A stretch of 64,000 nt of DNA from Anopheles merus (lineage: Eukaryota > Arthropoda > Insecta > Diptera > Culicidae), in the NCBI RefSeq assembly GCF_017562075.2, contig NC_054082.1, positions 38,001,942 through 38,065,941 of the forward strand. Reading direction: 5' to 3'. The notes under the pieces were generated by a model. The model was not told where the DNA came from, did no database searches, and saw nothing but the letters and a program-made list of their open reading frames with translations. Numbering within the stretch: position 1 is the first letter of the stretch; every line of letters begins with the position of its first letter. The translations under genes were made by a program, and so were the position numbers. Positions 1 to 14,889 of the stretch are shown one piece after another.

Positions 1-2509
1 AGGTGTTGAACAGTGTCGTCATAGAATGTGAGATGGCACAAAACAAAATCAGCACCTGAAAGAACCTTACTTGTTCAACATAATTGCAACGCATTGAAGA
101 TACATTTACTCAGCCTCTCTTCCCGGTGCATATAATGAATTGCTTAGCATACATTTGAGTTCGATCAATGCAATATTAACAATCACTTACGACGAATCAG
201 ATTGTAGTTATTAAATATCAGACAATTAAAATGGCGATTTTATGATAAATGACTGTTTAAGGCGTAACATTTTGTGTTTGATACAAATTTAAAAGTTTTC
301 CTTCTATTAACGAATTTCACAATACAAAAAGAAGGTACAATTATTCGTTTCCTTTGCCACGGTTTGAGCAAATGTTTCATTGACGGTTGCGTTCAACATT
401 TTACAACCAGTTGACACTTGAATGCATTCCAGTGCAAACCAGTTAACGAGAACCATCGTAACAATGCGGTGCAAGATCAAAGCGTAACATCAAATGCAAC
501 TAGGATGATGTACCATGACGACTTGAACAGATGGTTTCCAAAGTAGTCGCAGTAGAACTGGGGTTGAAAGAGGGTTGAAAGAGCCAAATACAATGCACAA
601 TCTAGTTTGTCACGGCCCTTCTGTTCTGCAATCGAAAAACCCCCAAAAAGTGTATGGAATGCTCAAAAATATGGCTTAATTTGATTCATATTTGATTGAA
701 GAAAAAAAGTGGTTTGGCTCAAAAATATTTGTTCAAAATAACGAGGCATGGTTTCGAATATTAAGTCAACCTTTTATTTCCACGAATACCATGATGATAT
801 CTTAGCGCAAACAATCTAACATGAAAAACCACCACCAACGTATCCATCGAAGCTTTATATACCACCATCGCAACCCTCTCCCAACGACACGTTCATCGAA
901 CGGCAGGCACTAACTTTTGCCGCTTACATTCCAATTAAAACCAATCTCCCTCGAAAGAGTTGTAACCGGGCAAACTTAACTGATACACATTGCAAGGTAG
1001 GAAGGGCAAACGTACGTCCCGCGCAGCAACATAATTTGATGTAAAAAGATCACTCTTCGTGCCATCATTCAGTTCGGAGCGGTAACAAACTTCTGCACCC
1101 CAAAGCATGGTGCAAGAAAAACCTTGCACTAAATGGAAGGAAAACTTTTCTACCCCTCCAGTGCAGAAAAAAAGGAACGCTAGTTGCCCCTGGGAAGGGC
1201 AAGAAATCACTCCCACGCCAACAAAAAAGGGGAGTGGAGAAGGGAAAAGTAGGCGCTGGCGTAGCGCCGAATGCCCGATCCGTAATCCTTTGCTGCGCCG
1301 TTTGTTACCATCTACCCATCCGTGAATGAAGCGCAATGAATTTGATGACGGCCGGAGGGGTGCACGCCCGGGCCGGAAATGAACAAATAAAGAAGAAGCT
1401 CACATTACGTTCGGGGGTTTTTTGCCGGGAGTCCGAGAAATTTACAACAACTTTCGGACGTGAAGCAAGCAAGATCAAGTAAACGCGCAGAAAAAGTAGA
1501 AAGTTATGCCAGTTGCAAAACACGCCGAACGTAGCTGAGCGTCAGCTAAAGCAAACCTTTCCAAACGAGGTAAGCAAAGCGGAAGGACAGTGTCTGCAGT
1601 GTGTTTGATGCTGTCTGTGGCGCTACCTTGCAGGCAAAGCACATACAAAATGACGTGATCTATTAAAGCAATTTGTAGTTCTCGCAGTTTCTGCGGCTGG
1701 CTCCTGCAACGTTGACGAGGGGTTGTTCTGCTTTTTTCCACTTTATTGTGGTGTATGTTGAATGCAGTGTTGAGTTTCCTTTGTGAAACGGGAGCTCACG
1801 GGACTGAGCGCGCGGCGTGTAAAGTGGAGGATTCTTTTTTATTCTTCCCGCGCGCATATCGCTTGCACAAACTACCACAACACTCAAGCAAGCGCATCAA
1901 GCTGGAAGAGGAGCGTACGAGTGGAACGATCGGAGTTTTGATATTTAATGCTTAAACAGCTGCACACTTGCACCGGGAAAGGAAGTTCGCTTCCTTCCCT
2001 TGCGAGATTGCACGGGTGCAGAGCAATGTGTAAGGAGTTATGAGAACAGCTGATAAACATCCCAATGCATCCATGTGATGTACAAAAACCGAGGTGTGAC
2101 GATGTGCAAAAATCCGGAAATTAAATGTGCTAGATAAATAACAAGAGCTTTTTCAATACCTGTTATGACTTTATTGCACATTCTTTAACGATTTATCACG
2201 AAAGTCTAAATGACCTGCATGCAAAAATTGCGAGTGTTTGACTAATGGTTCTTTGAATAAAATCGAAATATTTGTAAAAGGTTGTACTCCAACATTTGTT
2301 TTTGGTTTCTTGAATTCCAGCCACACTAAATACAGTACATCTCCAACCAAGAACTTTGCCACTGTTTCACAAATCTAGTTTACTCTTTAATGGAAAAAAG
2401 AAATCCAGTCCCCGAACAAACAGTGACTCTTCCCAGCGAAACGAGCTACCATAAATCATCCATTTTGTGTACTGTATTCTTTTCCCGCACCCGTTCACTT
2501 CTCTTGCAG
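1..2509. other. Non-coding: presumed intron or 5' flank of Gfrl
   Basis: I see no convincing exon here. The Gfrl exon at 2510 starts in phase 1, so an upstream coding exon with the start codon and signal peptide must exist, either in this stretch unrecognised or to the left of the window. Open frames around 935-1890 lie on both strands of a slightly GC-richer patch and show no family signature or splice-compatible ends. The last bases before 2510 are a good pyrimidine tract plus acceptor. Confidence 0.5.
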
Positions 2510-3088
2510 ATGTGCTTCCCTCCGCACTAGACATATCTTCCGGCACTGCCACCAACTCCATCTATCCGAACTTCTTTCCCTCCGATATCATTGAAGATCC
2601 GCCACCCACCAGCACGTATCCGTACTTTCTGTTTCCCTCCAAGAAGTATCCACCGTCGGCATTTGGATCCGCCATTTACCACGCCACCGTCGACTACATT
2701 AACCTTCCCGATGGGCCGGGCACGGGCACGACCAACGGCTCCAGCCCGGACACAGATCAATCCTTCTCCTCCTCCTCCTCCTCTTCCTCCTCCCCTGGCC
2801 ACCCACGGCAGCACTCGGGAACCGAGCACAGCTATCGCACTAGATACGAGCACAATTTTGACACCAGCATGCACCACACCAAGCACCAAAGTCCCACTCA
2901 CAGTAGCGGTAATAATGCACCGATCGCACCGCCCTGGCCCGATCAGCACCAGCACCAGCAGCAGCCACATCAGCACCCGTACTGGCACGGTGGCGAGAAC
3001 GGTACCGCCGACACTGCCGGTCACGTTGGTACGGGACGATGGGACAGCATGTCGGTCCCATCTGACCTCCAGCAGCAGCCGGAGACTG
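2510..3088 (+). CDS. Gfrl: Gfrl exon: Ser/His/Gln-rich N-terminal spacer
   Basis: The acceptor follows a pyrimidine tract (cttctcttgcag) and the donor is gtgaga; the exon is phase 1 at both ends. It encodes about 192 residues with no folded-domain signature: a Tyr/Pro-rich start, a run of nine serines, then His/Gln-rich stretches (for example QHQHQQQPHQHPYWH). NGS and NGT sequons fit an extracellular location. The long minus-strand frame over the same bases is a shadow of the codon bias here. Confidence 0.8.
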
Positions 3089-5471
3089 GTGAGAAACTCG
3101 TTATCATTGTCTCTGTTTTCATCCATATCTCTATCTCACTGTTGCATTTCTTCCACCACACAGCTTAGGAGGGAGCGCGAAAGAAAATGCGACGTTGCTC
3201 TGCGGGGGGGGGGGGGTGAAATGTTTGGACAAGTGTTCGATTGACGCTGAGAGGTGTACTTAAAAGAGTGCTTTAAAAATACTTACAGCTCAAGTCGATG
3301 TTGTGACCCGTACACTTTCGTTTGCAATCCAGCCAATCACTTTCGTTTGCATCAATACAAGAAGGGCTCAAGCATAGTTCTTTACTTTCTATCACTTGTA
3401 TTATTCTATTCCTTCTTGTGCGTTTGTCAAAACATACAAAGATTTCGGTTCAGCCAATACTGTTAGACACTCTGCAATATTGAACACTTGTGCCAAAAGT
3501 CCGAAAATTATCCTCTTGCCAACAACAGCACTTCTGTAATCACCTGCACCGAAGCTAAACTGTTTGACGCACTCCGCAATGTACTCACTAATATGACTAT
3601 TTTGCAAGCACTCCCATGACGCACTACCACACAATCGTACGCCAAAACTTACGCACCTGCACTGTGACGAAGAAACGCACGCAAGCACTCCACGCGCACG
3701 GTATTGGTCTATGGTAAACACATTCACGATATTCATTCTGCCACCCATACTGATAAACCCATCCAATTACCTCATCTTAAAACTTAATCATTCTTTTCAC
3801 AGGGTAGTAACAAAATCGAAACATAAAGAAAAAAATACAATCAATTCCGCTTGTTATGTTCTAATGAACATAAAGGGACATAGTAGATCTTTGTACTGTG
3901 TGTACTTTACAGTCCAACGGATCGTGCGGGCCATATTATCTAAAACACACCAAAAGCTCAAATATAATTAAATCATATGTAGGTTGTGGTGTAGGCTGCA
4001 AAACAACAAAAAATCTATTTGTATCGAGTGATGCAATGATGTGATCGAAAATCATCACATAAAAAATATCTTTGCTCGTTGTAAACTACTGGGCGTCTCC
4101 ATTATCTTTACTGTGAAAGATAATACAGAAGAATTCAAACTAAAACCTTGAACTGAATTTAGTATGGTGGCTGACCTAACGTGTACGAATAAATAAATTT
4201 AGCACTCGTCAGATGTGATTTTATCAATCGATTTTCATTGTTTGTGCCCCGAATAAATTTCTGAGCGATTAGCGCTTGCTGACACCTGTTATCGAAATGG
4301 CGCTTTCATCAGCTTGTAATGATATGATTATAAGTTGTACACCAAACATGCTTCAACGTGCAACAGGTTTAGCTATTATCATTATCCTGCTTAGATGGAT
4401 CACTGGCTGACTGTGGGATGGGTTTCCATGGAACGTTATCGTTGCACTGATTGGATCTTAAAGTGTAACCATTTAATAAATCCCTATTGAAACGCTCATG
4501 TTAAGTGGATGGGAAACCAATGGTAGATTCGAAGGCAAATTTAATTAATAAATTGATTTACAAACGAAAATTCAACAAAGGGTTTCAAGTTTAATGTAGC
4601 ATTGTATTAATTTATTTTTTATGTCATCCATTCAATTGGGAAACAAATCTCCAAAAAATCGCCAATGATTGGTTTAACAGAATAGTTCACAAAAAAACGA
4701 GAAAATTTTGTCACTGGATACGGTACAGCAATTAAATGCAACATCATTTCGAAATAAATTGCTTCGTACTTCACTCGTGCAACTGTCCGTGCAGGTCAAA
4801 AGCTGAAAGTTGACTTTTGGTTCGTAAATCAAACCACCCTGCTGGGGTTCATTGACAAAACAGAAAAGCAAACGAACAGGCCCACATATTAAACCCAAAA
4901 AGCCACACGTCAGACGTAGGTTTTATGGCTTGTCGCTGGTGAGCGTACGAACGAAATGGAACGCGCTATCTCTGTCGAACGGAAAAGTGCATCAGAAACA
5001 ATTAAAACGAAGGGAGCAAATTGCAACACAAAAACAGCACAGTTCAGTTGACCCATTCCACACGTACAGCGGGGATTTTTTGTTGTTGTTGTTTCAGATT
5101 CACTTGAAACCCTTCAACTGCACCGGTTCGCCTACAGCGGATGACCGGCACGTATAATGTTTATTAACTAACCAAAAAAAAGCGAACCTCATGTTCCACA
5201 CTGGTTCGAGGTTCGACAACTGGTGCAGTTTGTTGATGTTCATCGACCGCAGTCGGTTACTTAAACCGAACTCATGAATTAAGCGCTATACCAAATGAAA
5301 CATTGGTTATGTACCGCCTCTTCCAAGTATTTCCCAACTCCAGCAGCATCCCGACCCTGCTCATTACACAAATACTCACCTACACACACTCACAAAACCT
5401 GCCTCGTATTGTTTATCCTCTGCATACACTCTCTCACACACACACACTCGAAACAAATATATTAACAGGCA

Positions 5472-5553
<82 letters not shown>

Positions 5554-8500
5554 TGATTGCAACCACTCATCCACTCATGCAACAAATTAAAAAGCCATTG
5601 AAGATACTTCACACACGCTCCCTTGGTGTGACCCACACACACACACATCTCCACACCACTCTATATATCTCTTTCTCTCTATCTATCTATCTCTCTTTCT
5701 CTATCTCTCTCTTTCTCTCTTTCACTGCTACATCGATATTCCTCCACCCTCATTCTCCGTCGTTGCAGTGCGGGCAATGGGTGTGGACGATAATTATCAC
5801 CGTCTGCTGGACCAGAATATGGCCCTGATCGAGACGCCGCTGGTTGCGCCATCGCATTCCTACTACCCGCAGCACTACAAGACGGCACTCTATCCGTACA
5901 ACATCAGCGGCTACCACCATCTGCACCAGCACGGCGGAGCCGGTGGTCACTTTGGCAGCCACCAACACCAGCACCAGCACTCCTACGGTGGGTTCGAGTA
6001 CGAGTACGCAACTGGTGGTGGTGGTGGTGGTGGTGTCGGTGGCAGCATCGGGGGCCTCGGATCCGGGGGCTACCTGGCAGCGTCGGCTGGGTCCGCTCCG
6101 GTCGACAATATTCTGATCAGTTTGAACGGTGGCAATGGAGATGCGGCCATCGAGCTCGACGGCTCGAGCTACGAGCATACGATCGACAAACAATGTAGGT
6201 ACCCAACGGCGGACAGCGCCCTGCAGCAGCACAGGATGTCCGGCTGCGTCTCTATCTGTTTCCCAGCCTTCTTCCCCTTTCTCTCCTATCTTGCACCTAG
6301 TCTACCAAGCGCGTGATCCTGCATCTGGGAAGTTGGCCGCCAGCCGTGCAGCAGTGTTCGATTTCGGCGCATGATTGTCTTCAACGTTTTGTCTTCCTGT
6401 TGTGTTGTTTGTTGTCACATGCCTTTCTGTGTTTCTTCGATGATGGTTGTACGATTGTGACGATTTTTGATGAGTGTATTGTTGAAACTACCACTTTACG
6501 TTATTTTTCTTGCTTTTCATGTCATGTTTTCCAACGTCTTTGATGATGGGATAAGCTTTACAATATCCTCCATGGAGAAAAATGGTTAATAGGTTTTTTT
6601 TTCTGAAAGTGAACAATTCTTTCGATATCAAATAATATAAATATATGTGTCTTCACTCCTGGATTTAGTTGGTGTTCTAGATACTTTTGCATATTCTCAC
6701 AATAAAAAGATTCAAATAATTTGATTACAATCATGCAGTCAGCAGCATATGACAATTGTTAAAATAATACTTAATTATATGTCGAAAAAAGAAGCAAAAA
6801 TATCAATATTTGCTGATATTATTTTCTTCATCGAACCTGAATTGCTCTCTGTATGGAGTTATAATTACATTTAAATTTCTTTGGACATAAACTCAAATTC
6901 ATCCATTATGATTAATGTCTTTAAAACTTATCTTTCATGGATTTGAATAAGCGTTAAAGATTACTTTCACAGGCAACGTTTTGATACATCTTTGCAAAAT
7001 GAAGTGAATTAATTTCTAATTGAATCAATCGACACAATCTTCGACCCGTTGCGGCCGTACTTTGTTTTATTCATCATCTCCCATTGCTTGTACAGGCTTC
7101 GTTGCAATAACGTACCGTGTTGATGTTTTTATTGGATCCACCACCATCTTCGTACACCCCAAAACGGCCCCGTGTGCCATTGGAATGATCCATCGTTCGA
7201 TTTACGCCTCACCAGTTGCTGATGTTGTTATTGTTTGTTCATGTGTTCTCTGCCTTCTCCCCTTTTATCTGCGATATGCGCATAAAGCAAATGACAGAAT
7301 TTACCCGTCGCGTTACGTTGCTGGATGCGCTGGGTGTGAAGTTCTGCTGCGTTGTGCAAGTGTTTTCAGCTATCAGCACCATTAATCCGACGATGATCTG
7401 TTGATTCAGCGTTCCCGTGCATGGTATTATGGCGTTAACCAATCACAGCATGCGAAGATCCTTGCCGTGGGAAGTGTTTCGTTTTTCAACCGAGAGCCAT
7501 CAACCGTTGTATGTACTCGTGAGTGTGTCTGCCTGCGTAAATAATACAGTGAAAAAGCGTCACACCAGTGTGGAGAAGTAAACCATTGCACATAAACACC
7601 GATACGCTCACATACCAACCACACGAAGCCGACCAGAAGCAACCCGAAGTGATCGTTAGCGTCGTCCGTGGGTGAACTTGTAGTCGAAATTCAGCGGCAT
7701 ACCACCAGGGCAGCGTCTATCAGCGAGCGACCTTCGTTGGCTACACGCTTTCTTGAGCACACCTCCAACCGTCACCATCATTCGACCCTCCCTTCTTCGC
7801 ACACAACTTCAGACATTGTGTCCATTTCTCATTACAACACACTCGAATCATAATTTTGTCGGTGTCGGGAAGGTAAGTTCTGTCGGGTAGTTTATGGTTT
7901 GCATTTTCATTTCCCCTGACTGTTTTTCTTTTGATTTACAGTTTTGAAGTGATGTGTTTATTTTCCCAAAATAAAAACTCACACAACACACTCTCTTGTA
8001 CTTGTGCATCCCCGCAGTAAAATAACACAGCAACAATTACAATTTCAGTATGTGCTTTTGAGTTTCTGTATTTCTGGCATCTGGTGTGCGAGATTTAGTT
8101 GTATATGTCGTTTTACGTTGATCTTGTTTTTAAAAACCGCAAAATGATGAGATTGATTTTGTTTTGTTAAAATTTTCCGTATTTTTACGTTTGTAACGTT
8201 TGTTTTCTACAGTCACGTGGGTTGCATTTGATTTTTGTTTTTGTGATTTCCACCATAAAAACCACAGCAAGCATATTATTTTGCGTAATTCTAGAAGCTA
8301 CATAGAAGCCTTAAGCCTGTGCACATGCAAATGATGAAACGTCAGTATATAATATGATCAATTGACAGAGCTAAAGCGCTTTGAATAATATACGTTTAAT
8401 GGAGGAAGATCAAATGGATTAAATGAGAATTGAATATATAGGCATAACACATTCAAGACATACATTGATTCAACGTAAATACATAAGAGGATCTTCTACC

Positions 8501-11500
8501 AAAACCATTGTGTTACTGTGAACATATATTTTCAAATATATGGTGACTTTATCTGGTTTATTCTTATTACTAATATTATTTACCCATAAGTTAAAGTCAC
8601 ATTTCGAATCAACTGTCTTTAAAAAAAAAAGAGATTCGTGTAATGCACTGTACATATACTTAACAGCCCAAACACTTTGTCAATTTGTCATAACATGTTG
8701 ATTCTCTGAAAAGTAATGATTGTAAATAGAACAATGCCATGCAGACAAGAACAGGATGTTTAATTCGTGATAGTTTTAGCAAAAAAAAAAACCATTTATA
8801 GCAGCAGCATATACAAAATTCTGCCGTTCACTTCATACAATATTTGGAAGGAAACTTGTTTTAGATGTAGCATATAGTTTGACGAACGTATTGCATTTAA
8901 ATGAGTTGTTTATGGATACAGAAACAATGTGCTCTCGGTAACATTCTTCCACCCCAACTTTCGTAAAATGACACATTTTACACAAAGAATCTTTTTTTTC
9001 CTTTTTTGTACAGTTTACATAATATGTGTGCAACTGTGTGTGTGTGTTTTTTTGTATGTGAACACACTCGCAAAAAACTACTGCTTGATACCGTACCGAC
9101 CACAGAAGACATCATTCTTAAAATATGCTCATAAAAACAACCGTTTAGCTTCCTTCAAACACCGACTCGCTTACACACACTCACACACACACAGAAAACA
9201 ACCTTCACCAACCATAGTTTGGCTTTAGTTTCCGGTTGATGTTTTTACCCTACCCAGACTCCAGCGAGAGGCCACCGCTGACATAACGCTTGCGTCGCAG
9301 TGAAGCTACACGGAGTCGTGTGCTGTAAATCTAACTCCAGGATGTGGTATACTTTCCTTCCTTTTGTGTATTTTTTTTGCGTTTTAGGTAAAGAAAATTT
9401 GCCTTCCGGTAATGTTTTTTATTACAATCGCGGTACTGTATGCCCAACGACGCTCAGCGGCCCGGTTGGCTCAGCCCATGATTTACGATAATTTTATTTC
9501 TTTGGTTTTTATTGATTTCCAGCACTGGGCAAGCTAGCTGGACGATTCTAAGCCAAAAAGAAGGCTACAACGAACCGTGTTTCCGTTAACTTTTTGTCCT
9601 TTACCACGTGGTTTATGATTTTGTGATGAGCCACAGCCATTCTGTAAAATATGTTTAGAGCATGAGGAAAATCTAGCAATTCATTTGGTACAATTTTAAC
9701 AAGGAAAAATCGTACTATGTGTGCAGCAAGAAATTTGAAAAAATAGCACTTAAAAGTTAAATGGCAAAAACATTCATCTCAGATAATACAAAAAAAACAC
9801 TTTTCCAATTAAAAGCAAGTGTGAATTCACCCACGCATTGACATCACTTAGCGAGTGGATTCGATTTTCACCCTCCAGCTTGCATACATTTGCAAACCAA
9901 ATTTAAATCTATTCAATGGTTCAACACCAAGCACCAGAAGAATCACTTGAAACGACTCATAATTGCTTGTTTTTTGCCTCTTAATTTAATTACCTTTGAA
10001 AAGGCATTAGCGGGAAAGAAAAAAAAATACCCGCCCCAAAGCATCGCAAGCTAAAATCACTCTCACATCCTATGCATTTCAAGTGCTTCTAACTTCTACT
10101 GCCAACAGCTGGCTCGTGGTCCACGGTAGTGTACAACGGATGGTGCTGCGGTCGCAGATTTAAATGCAAATTTATTTATTGAGTTTTTAATTTTCTCCTC
10201 ATTAAATTTGTCGACCGAGTGTTTTTTTTTTCTTCCTACTTTAGTTTGCGTTTTGCCTGACCGTTGCAGCAAACGAGGATGGTGTCCTTACAATTTTTAT
10301 GTTTTCTTGTTCGTCCATTTCTAGCCACTTGGCAAAATGATCGTCGCAATTTTTGTATCAATGCTGTCCTGCTCTTTGCTTTCTCTCTTGTCGTTTCACT
10401 TTCTCTCTTCCCCGTACACTTGCAACAGCAACAACAACACACACACGCACTCAAACATATTCCTGAACCTTGTTGACTTCCTGTTCCCACCACAACACCA
10501 AGAAGGCATCCCGAATACACACGCTAAACGCCAACTTGCTCATAATCTTCCTTCTCAAATTCAAATCCTACGAATCCTGCCGAAACATCATTGAGTTTCA
10601 AGGAAGAAAGAGAGATGGATGGAAACAACTATGGAAAGGGGGGGGGGGAGGAGAAACTTAGTGAATGGTTCCTGCCAGGGAGCTGTAGGGAAGTGGGGGT
10701 GAGGAAATCATTTTCATCGAGTGGCTGCGCTCATAGACGACTGCAAAATTATCGTCATCCGTCGTCGTTCACGGAAACGTCAGCTGCGCTGTTCCGGCTG
10801 TTCGTTGAAGCTCGTTCGCTCCACACCCTCGCGCATCTCGCTTCCAGCAGAGGGCCATTATCGCTACACGCCCGCTAGCATACGACCCGGAACCGTCCGC
10901 AGTGCTCACAGCTTGCCGACCTTCCCTATTAGTAGCTTTAATAGCCTCGCTCCAGCTGCGCCTTGAGACGGCATCCCAGCATCCCTCGTCAAACGATTTG
11001 ATGCTAAATTTCAAATTTATGTTTTATTTATTAATATTTTTCCACTCTAACACCGCACTTGTACCGTGCGGGAGGCGGACAGGCATTTCAAGGGAGAGCA
11101 AAAAAACAAAGGGAAAGACGGTAGGATGGGATTTGCCGCTGTATAATGTTGCTTCGACTTCTTTCAAGCGACCCAGACTAGCGACGCGCTTTGAATGTTA
11201 AAGCTCGAACGACATTGTTAATTAAAGCGATTTGTGCTGAGATTAATCGGTAACAATGTTGGCCGTCTTTGGCACTTTACGGTTTGGAGGAGGGTAACAC
11301 TCTGTTTTATGTTACTGGATAATGATTTTTGTAAGTCGTCGTCAATAGCAAAAAAAAAAACAATCTATTTCGATCATAAAAGTGACGTTTTACACATTTG
11401 ATCGAATCTAATCCCGTATGACAATCTGAAAATTAAAACAAAACATTCAACCAATTAACAATCGTACCATTCAAACGATCAATCGTAACATCACCAATCA

Positions 11501-14500
11501 AGATCATTCATGCGCTTCATCATTTACAAATTTTCTGCACATTAGCATATGCTTCTACGCTAGAATAGTATTACTGCATTTTGCCTTGCCTTACTTTACG
11601 TTTTACTACTTCTAGTTTGTCACTTTATAGTTCCTTACTGTTGTTAGTTGATTTGTTTGTTTGGATTACACTAGCAAACGGCGTCACTAGCAACGCTTAT
11701 CTTCCGACAAACGGTTCCCGGCTCATCGATTCAATCCACGATGGCATTGGAAAAGCTTTCAACGGTGTTGTAAAGAAATGTTCCACTCTCCTTCCACACA
11801 TATCCTCGATCTCGTTCTCGCTGCCTTCACTAGCTCTTCATCTTCGTACGTTTCCGTTCCAATACACTCATCACAATCGTCTATCGGTCAGAACCAGCAG
11901 CTCGATTCTTCTCTTCATACGTTTTCAAATTGTATCGTTATCCTCCTTTGCAATTCTTTGCCTCTCTATCTCTTTTCCATTTTCTCATTTTGGATTACCA
12001 TTATCTCGTACTTTTCCTTCATGTTCGTTGCCATTTTATGACCACTTCTCTCAAGCTACTGTTCCTGAATTGTCGATGCAAAACAGGTACCACCGACACC
12101 TTGTTCTTTTGTCTGTTTTTGATTAATTACATTTTTGAACATCTTCTTCAAATATTTCGTATTATATTCTTCCTATAACTACACACATGCATACATATAT
12201 CAATATGTATATGTTTGTGAATTCTACTACGCTACTACTGTGTTCGCTGGTGGTGTAACATTTATGAAAACAAAACATACACAACTGACTCACGTAAAGA
12301 CGAAATAATACACATTCCCGAGGACCTTCTGCTCGGGCGACGACTGTTTTACTACCGCATACTTCCGGTGCAGATGATTACGTTTTAGCAACGGCACTTT
12401 CTATCTCTCTCTCTCTCTGTTTCGCTCTAATTTCGAATGTAAACTTGATGTATGCGACTCACGCTATTGCCTGTTTTCCCTCCCCCCATCACAAAATAGT
12501 CGGATCGGACGACATAGAGGAAAAGGAGGCGGAAATGAGTTTTATTCACTTCCAAAGTACCTGCCATCTGGCGCTCGACTCGTGTCGCGACGATCAGGTC
12601 TGCTCGTCCGCCCTGAAGACAGTGCTGATGCACTGCGATCAGCATCGGTGCAATCGGAATGCCTGCATGGAGTCGCTGCAAAGCTTCTACAAAAGCATCC
12701 ACGACGATCTCAGCCTAGACATTGCCTTCTGCCTGTGCAGGTAAGCCTTCGCATCGCTCACGCTCATTGCACTCATTGCAAAAACTTACACTCCTTTACC
12801 GACCGTCGGCAGAAAAACGCCCAACCGGCACGACAGCTGCATGATCGCGCAGGAAAAGCTGCATCCCGTGTGCGCCCAGCGACCGCCGGAAAGCCTCAGC
12901 CAGCAGCAGTCTTCATCGACCGGTAACGGCATCGCGTACAATGCGCCGCCAGCGTGCCACGCGGTCGCGGAGCTATGCCGCGAGGATGAAGACTGCCGCG
13001 CCCGGCTGGAGGTGTTCGAGCAGTCCTGTGCGGTGGACAGTGTGACCAAGAAGTGTGCCGGAAAGACAAGCGCTTGCAGGCAGGCTATGCTTGGCATTCT
13101 GGGCACACCGCTCAGGACGACCTGCGCCTGCCAGGGCTCGGACATGCAGCAGCTGTACGACTGTCTAGGCTGGCAGCGGCTGCTCTGGCTCAACCCCTGT
13201 GTCGGTGAGTACTGGCGAGAGTTGGGAGGGAGAGATGGTATTTAAAACTGCGTCCCAACACGGCTGTCTTTGACCGCTTACAGTCGAGTCGCAGAAAGAT
13301 TTTCACCTGAAGCGGCTGGCCGAGCTTGGGCTGCTGACAACTACGACGACAATGGCAACTACCACCACAACCATGACTACAACTACCACCATGCGAAGCA
13401 CCCGTATCACCCATCCACCAACGCTTCCTCCAACCAAACCAAAGCCAGTGGTAAGCGGAAATCTCTGTCCATATATTCTTTCTACTTCCTTTTCTTTTAC
13501 ACCTGCGTTTAATCTACAATTTTTGCGCACAGTATCGACCAAAGCCTACGGAAATGCACACGATCGAGACGAACTACGTCGAAACACCTGACACGCGTCC
13601 GGAAACGTTGGTACATAACCAAAATGGGCTAATCGAGCGAACGGATCTCGATCGGGGCCATCCACCGCCGCAGCCGGACGAGTACGATCGATCAACAGGC
13701 ACACGGCACCAGCCGGTCGATAGCGACAGTGAGGATGATGATATGGTGGGACGCTACGACAAGGGCATCTATCAGCGGCCCGACGAACAGGTGCTTCACG
13801 TGGCCAGTACGGAGGTGCAGGAGCTGGAAACATTTCCACCCACCACCGTTACAACAACCACAACCGAACCGACAACAACGCCGGTTCCAATCAGTACGTT
13901 CCCGTAGTCCAGTAGCATCGCTATCGATACTAAACTCTTTTACTCCGTTCATTTGCAGGATACTGCGTGGTGCAAAGATCTCACCAGCCCGATCAACTGA
14001 TCGCGGAAGGGAAAAGTCGTCGGGTAAGTTTACATCAATACACGGTTTTGCGTGAAAGGTTGTGTGCTTGATCTCACCCAACTTTCTTTCCACCATCAAC
14101 AGCTCTACATTCTCGATGATGCCGAATGTAGCGAGCTTTGTACGTGCGGCGGCGGTGACTCGCTCGCCCTAACCTGTCATGCGCTGTGCGTTCCACTAGC
14201 TCCCTGCCGGACGGCCCTGGCGTACTACAGCCATGCCGCTCCGGCATACCAAGCGTTCCGTGGCCGATGCCTCTGCTATTCTGGACGGTTCATCTGCATG
14301 AGGCCACCTCCGGGAGAGTACCAGCTTCCGGGTGAGTCTCTATATACAAGCGTGATCATACAGCGTCGAAAGTAGTAGTTTTGGAGGATAACTAAATTTC
14401 CCTCTGCACATTTCAGGTGGCATCTTTCTTTTACTAGGTTATAGTTCAACCGACGAAGCACTGTTAAGACCGCACACTAACTTAGGAGTACAGGACGCCG

Positions 14501-14790
14501 TACGTGCCCTACAGCAATACGTCCTGCAGCATATCGATAATTCGGTAAACAATTACGCGAAACGGCATGTAATTCATCTGCTGATGATCGGTTTTTCTGT
14601 TCGACCATTCCAGACCCACTGTACATTAACACTGTTCAACATCACCGAAGAGAACATCATTCTTTCGATCAGGCTACCGCTCGATCCCAAGCTCACACCG
14701 ATGCAGTTGTTAAAGATGGAGAAGGTAAGCGGATGCACCACACGTACACATTCATTCGACCGCAGTTGCTAACTGATTGTTTGTTTGCTC

Positions 14791-14889
<99 letters not shown>

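Larger units (their letters stand above)
3089..5768 (+). other. Gfrl intron with CA and CT microsatellites
   Basis: This is a phase-1 intron of 2,680 bp. It has a 12-base G run near 3207, a long CA tract (5474-5551) and a CT-rich tract (about 5662-5728) just before the acceptor. I see no exon or RNA gene inside it. Open frames that overlap the CA tract are products of the repeat. Confidence 0.7.

Noticed and set aside
2527..3126. 199-codon minus-strand open frame
   Set aside because: It is the antisense of a biased, low-complexity Gfrl exon whose splice sites and phase fit the plus strand.
5750..6232. 160-codon minus-strand open frame
   Set aside because: Antisense shadow of the His/Gly-rich Gfrl exon.
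9388..9408. Possible 21-nt phase-1 microexon in the large Gfrl intron
   Set aside because: Such short GT-AG intervals occur often by chance and the content is not distinctive.
12786..13193. 135-codon minus-strand open frame
   Set aside because: Antisense to the exon with two clear GDNF/GAS1-type cysteine patterns.
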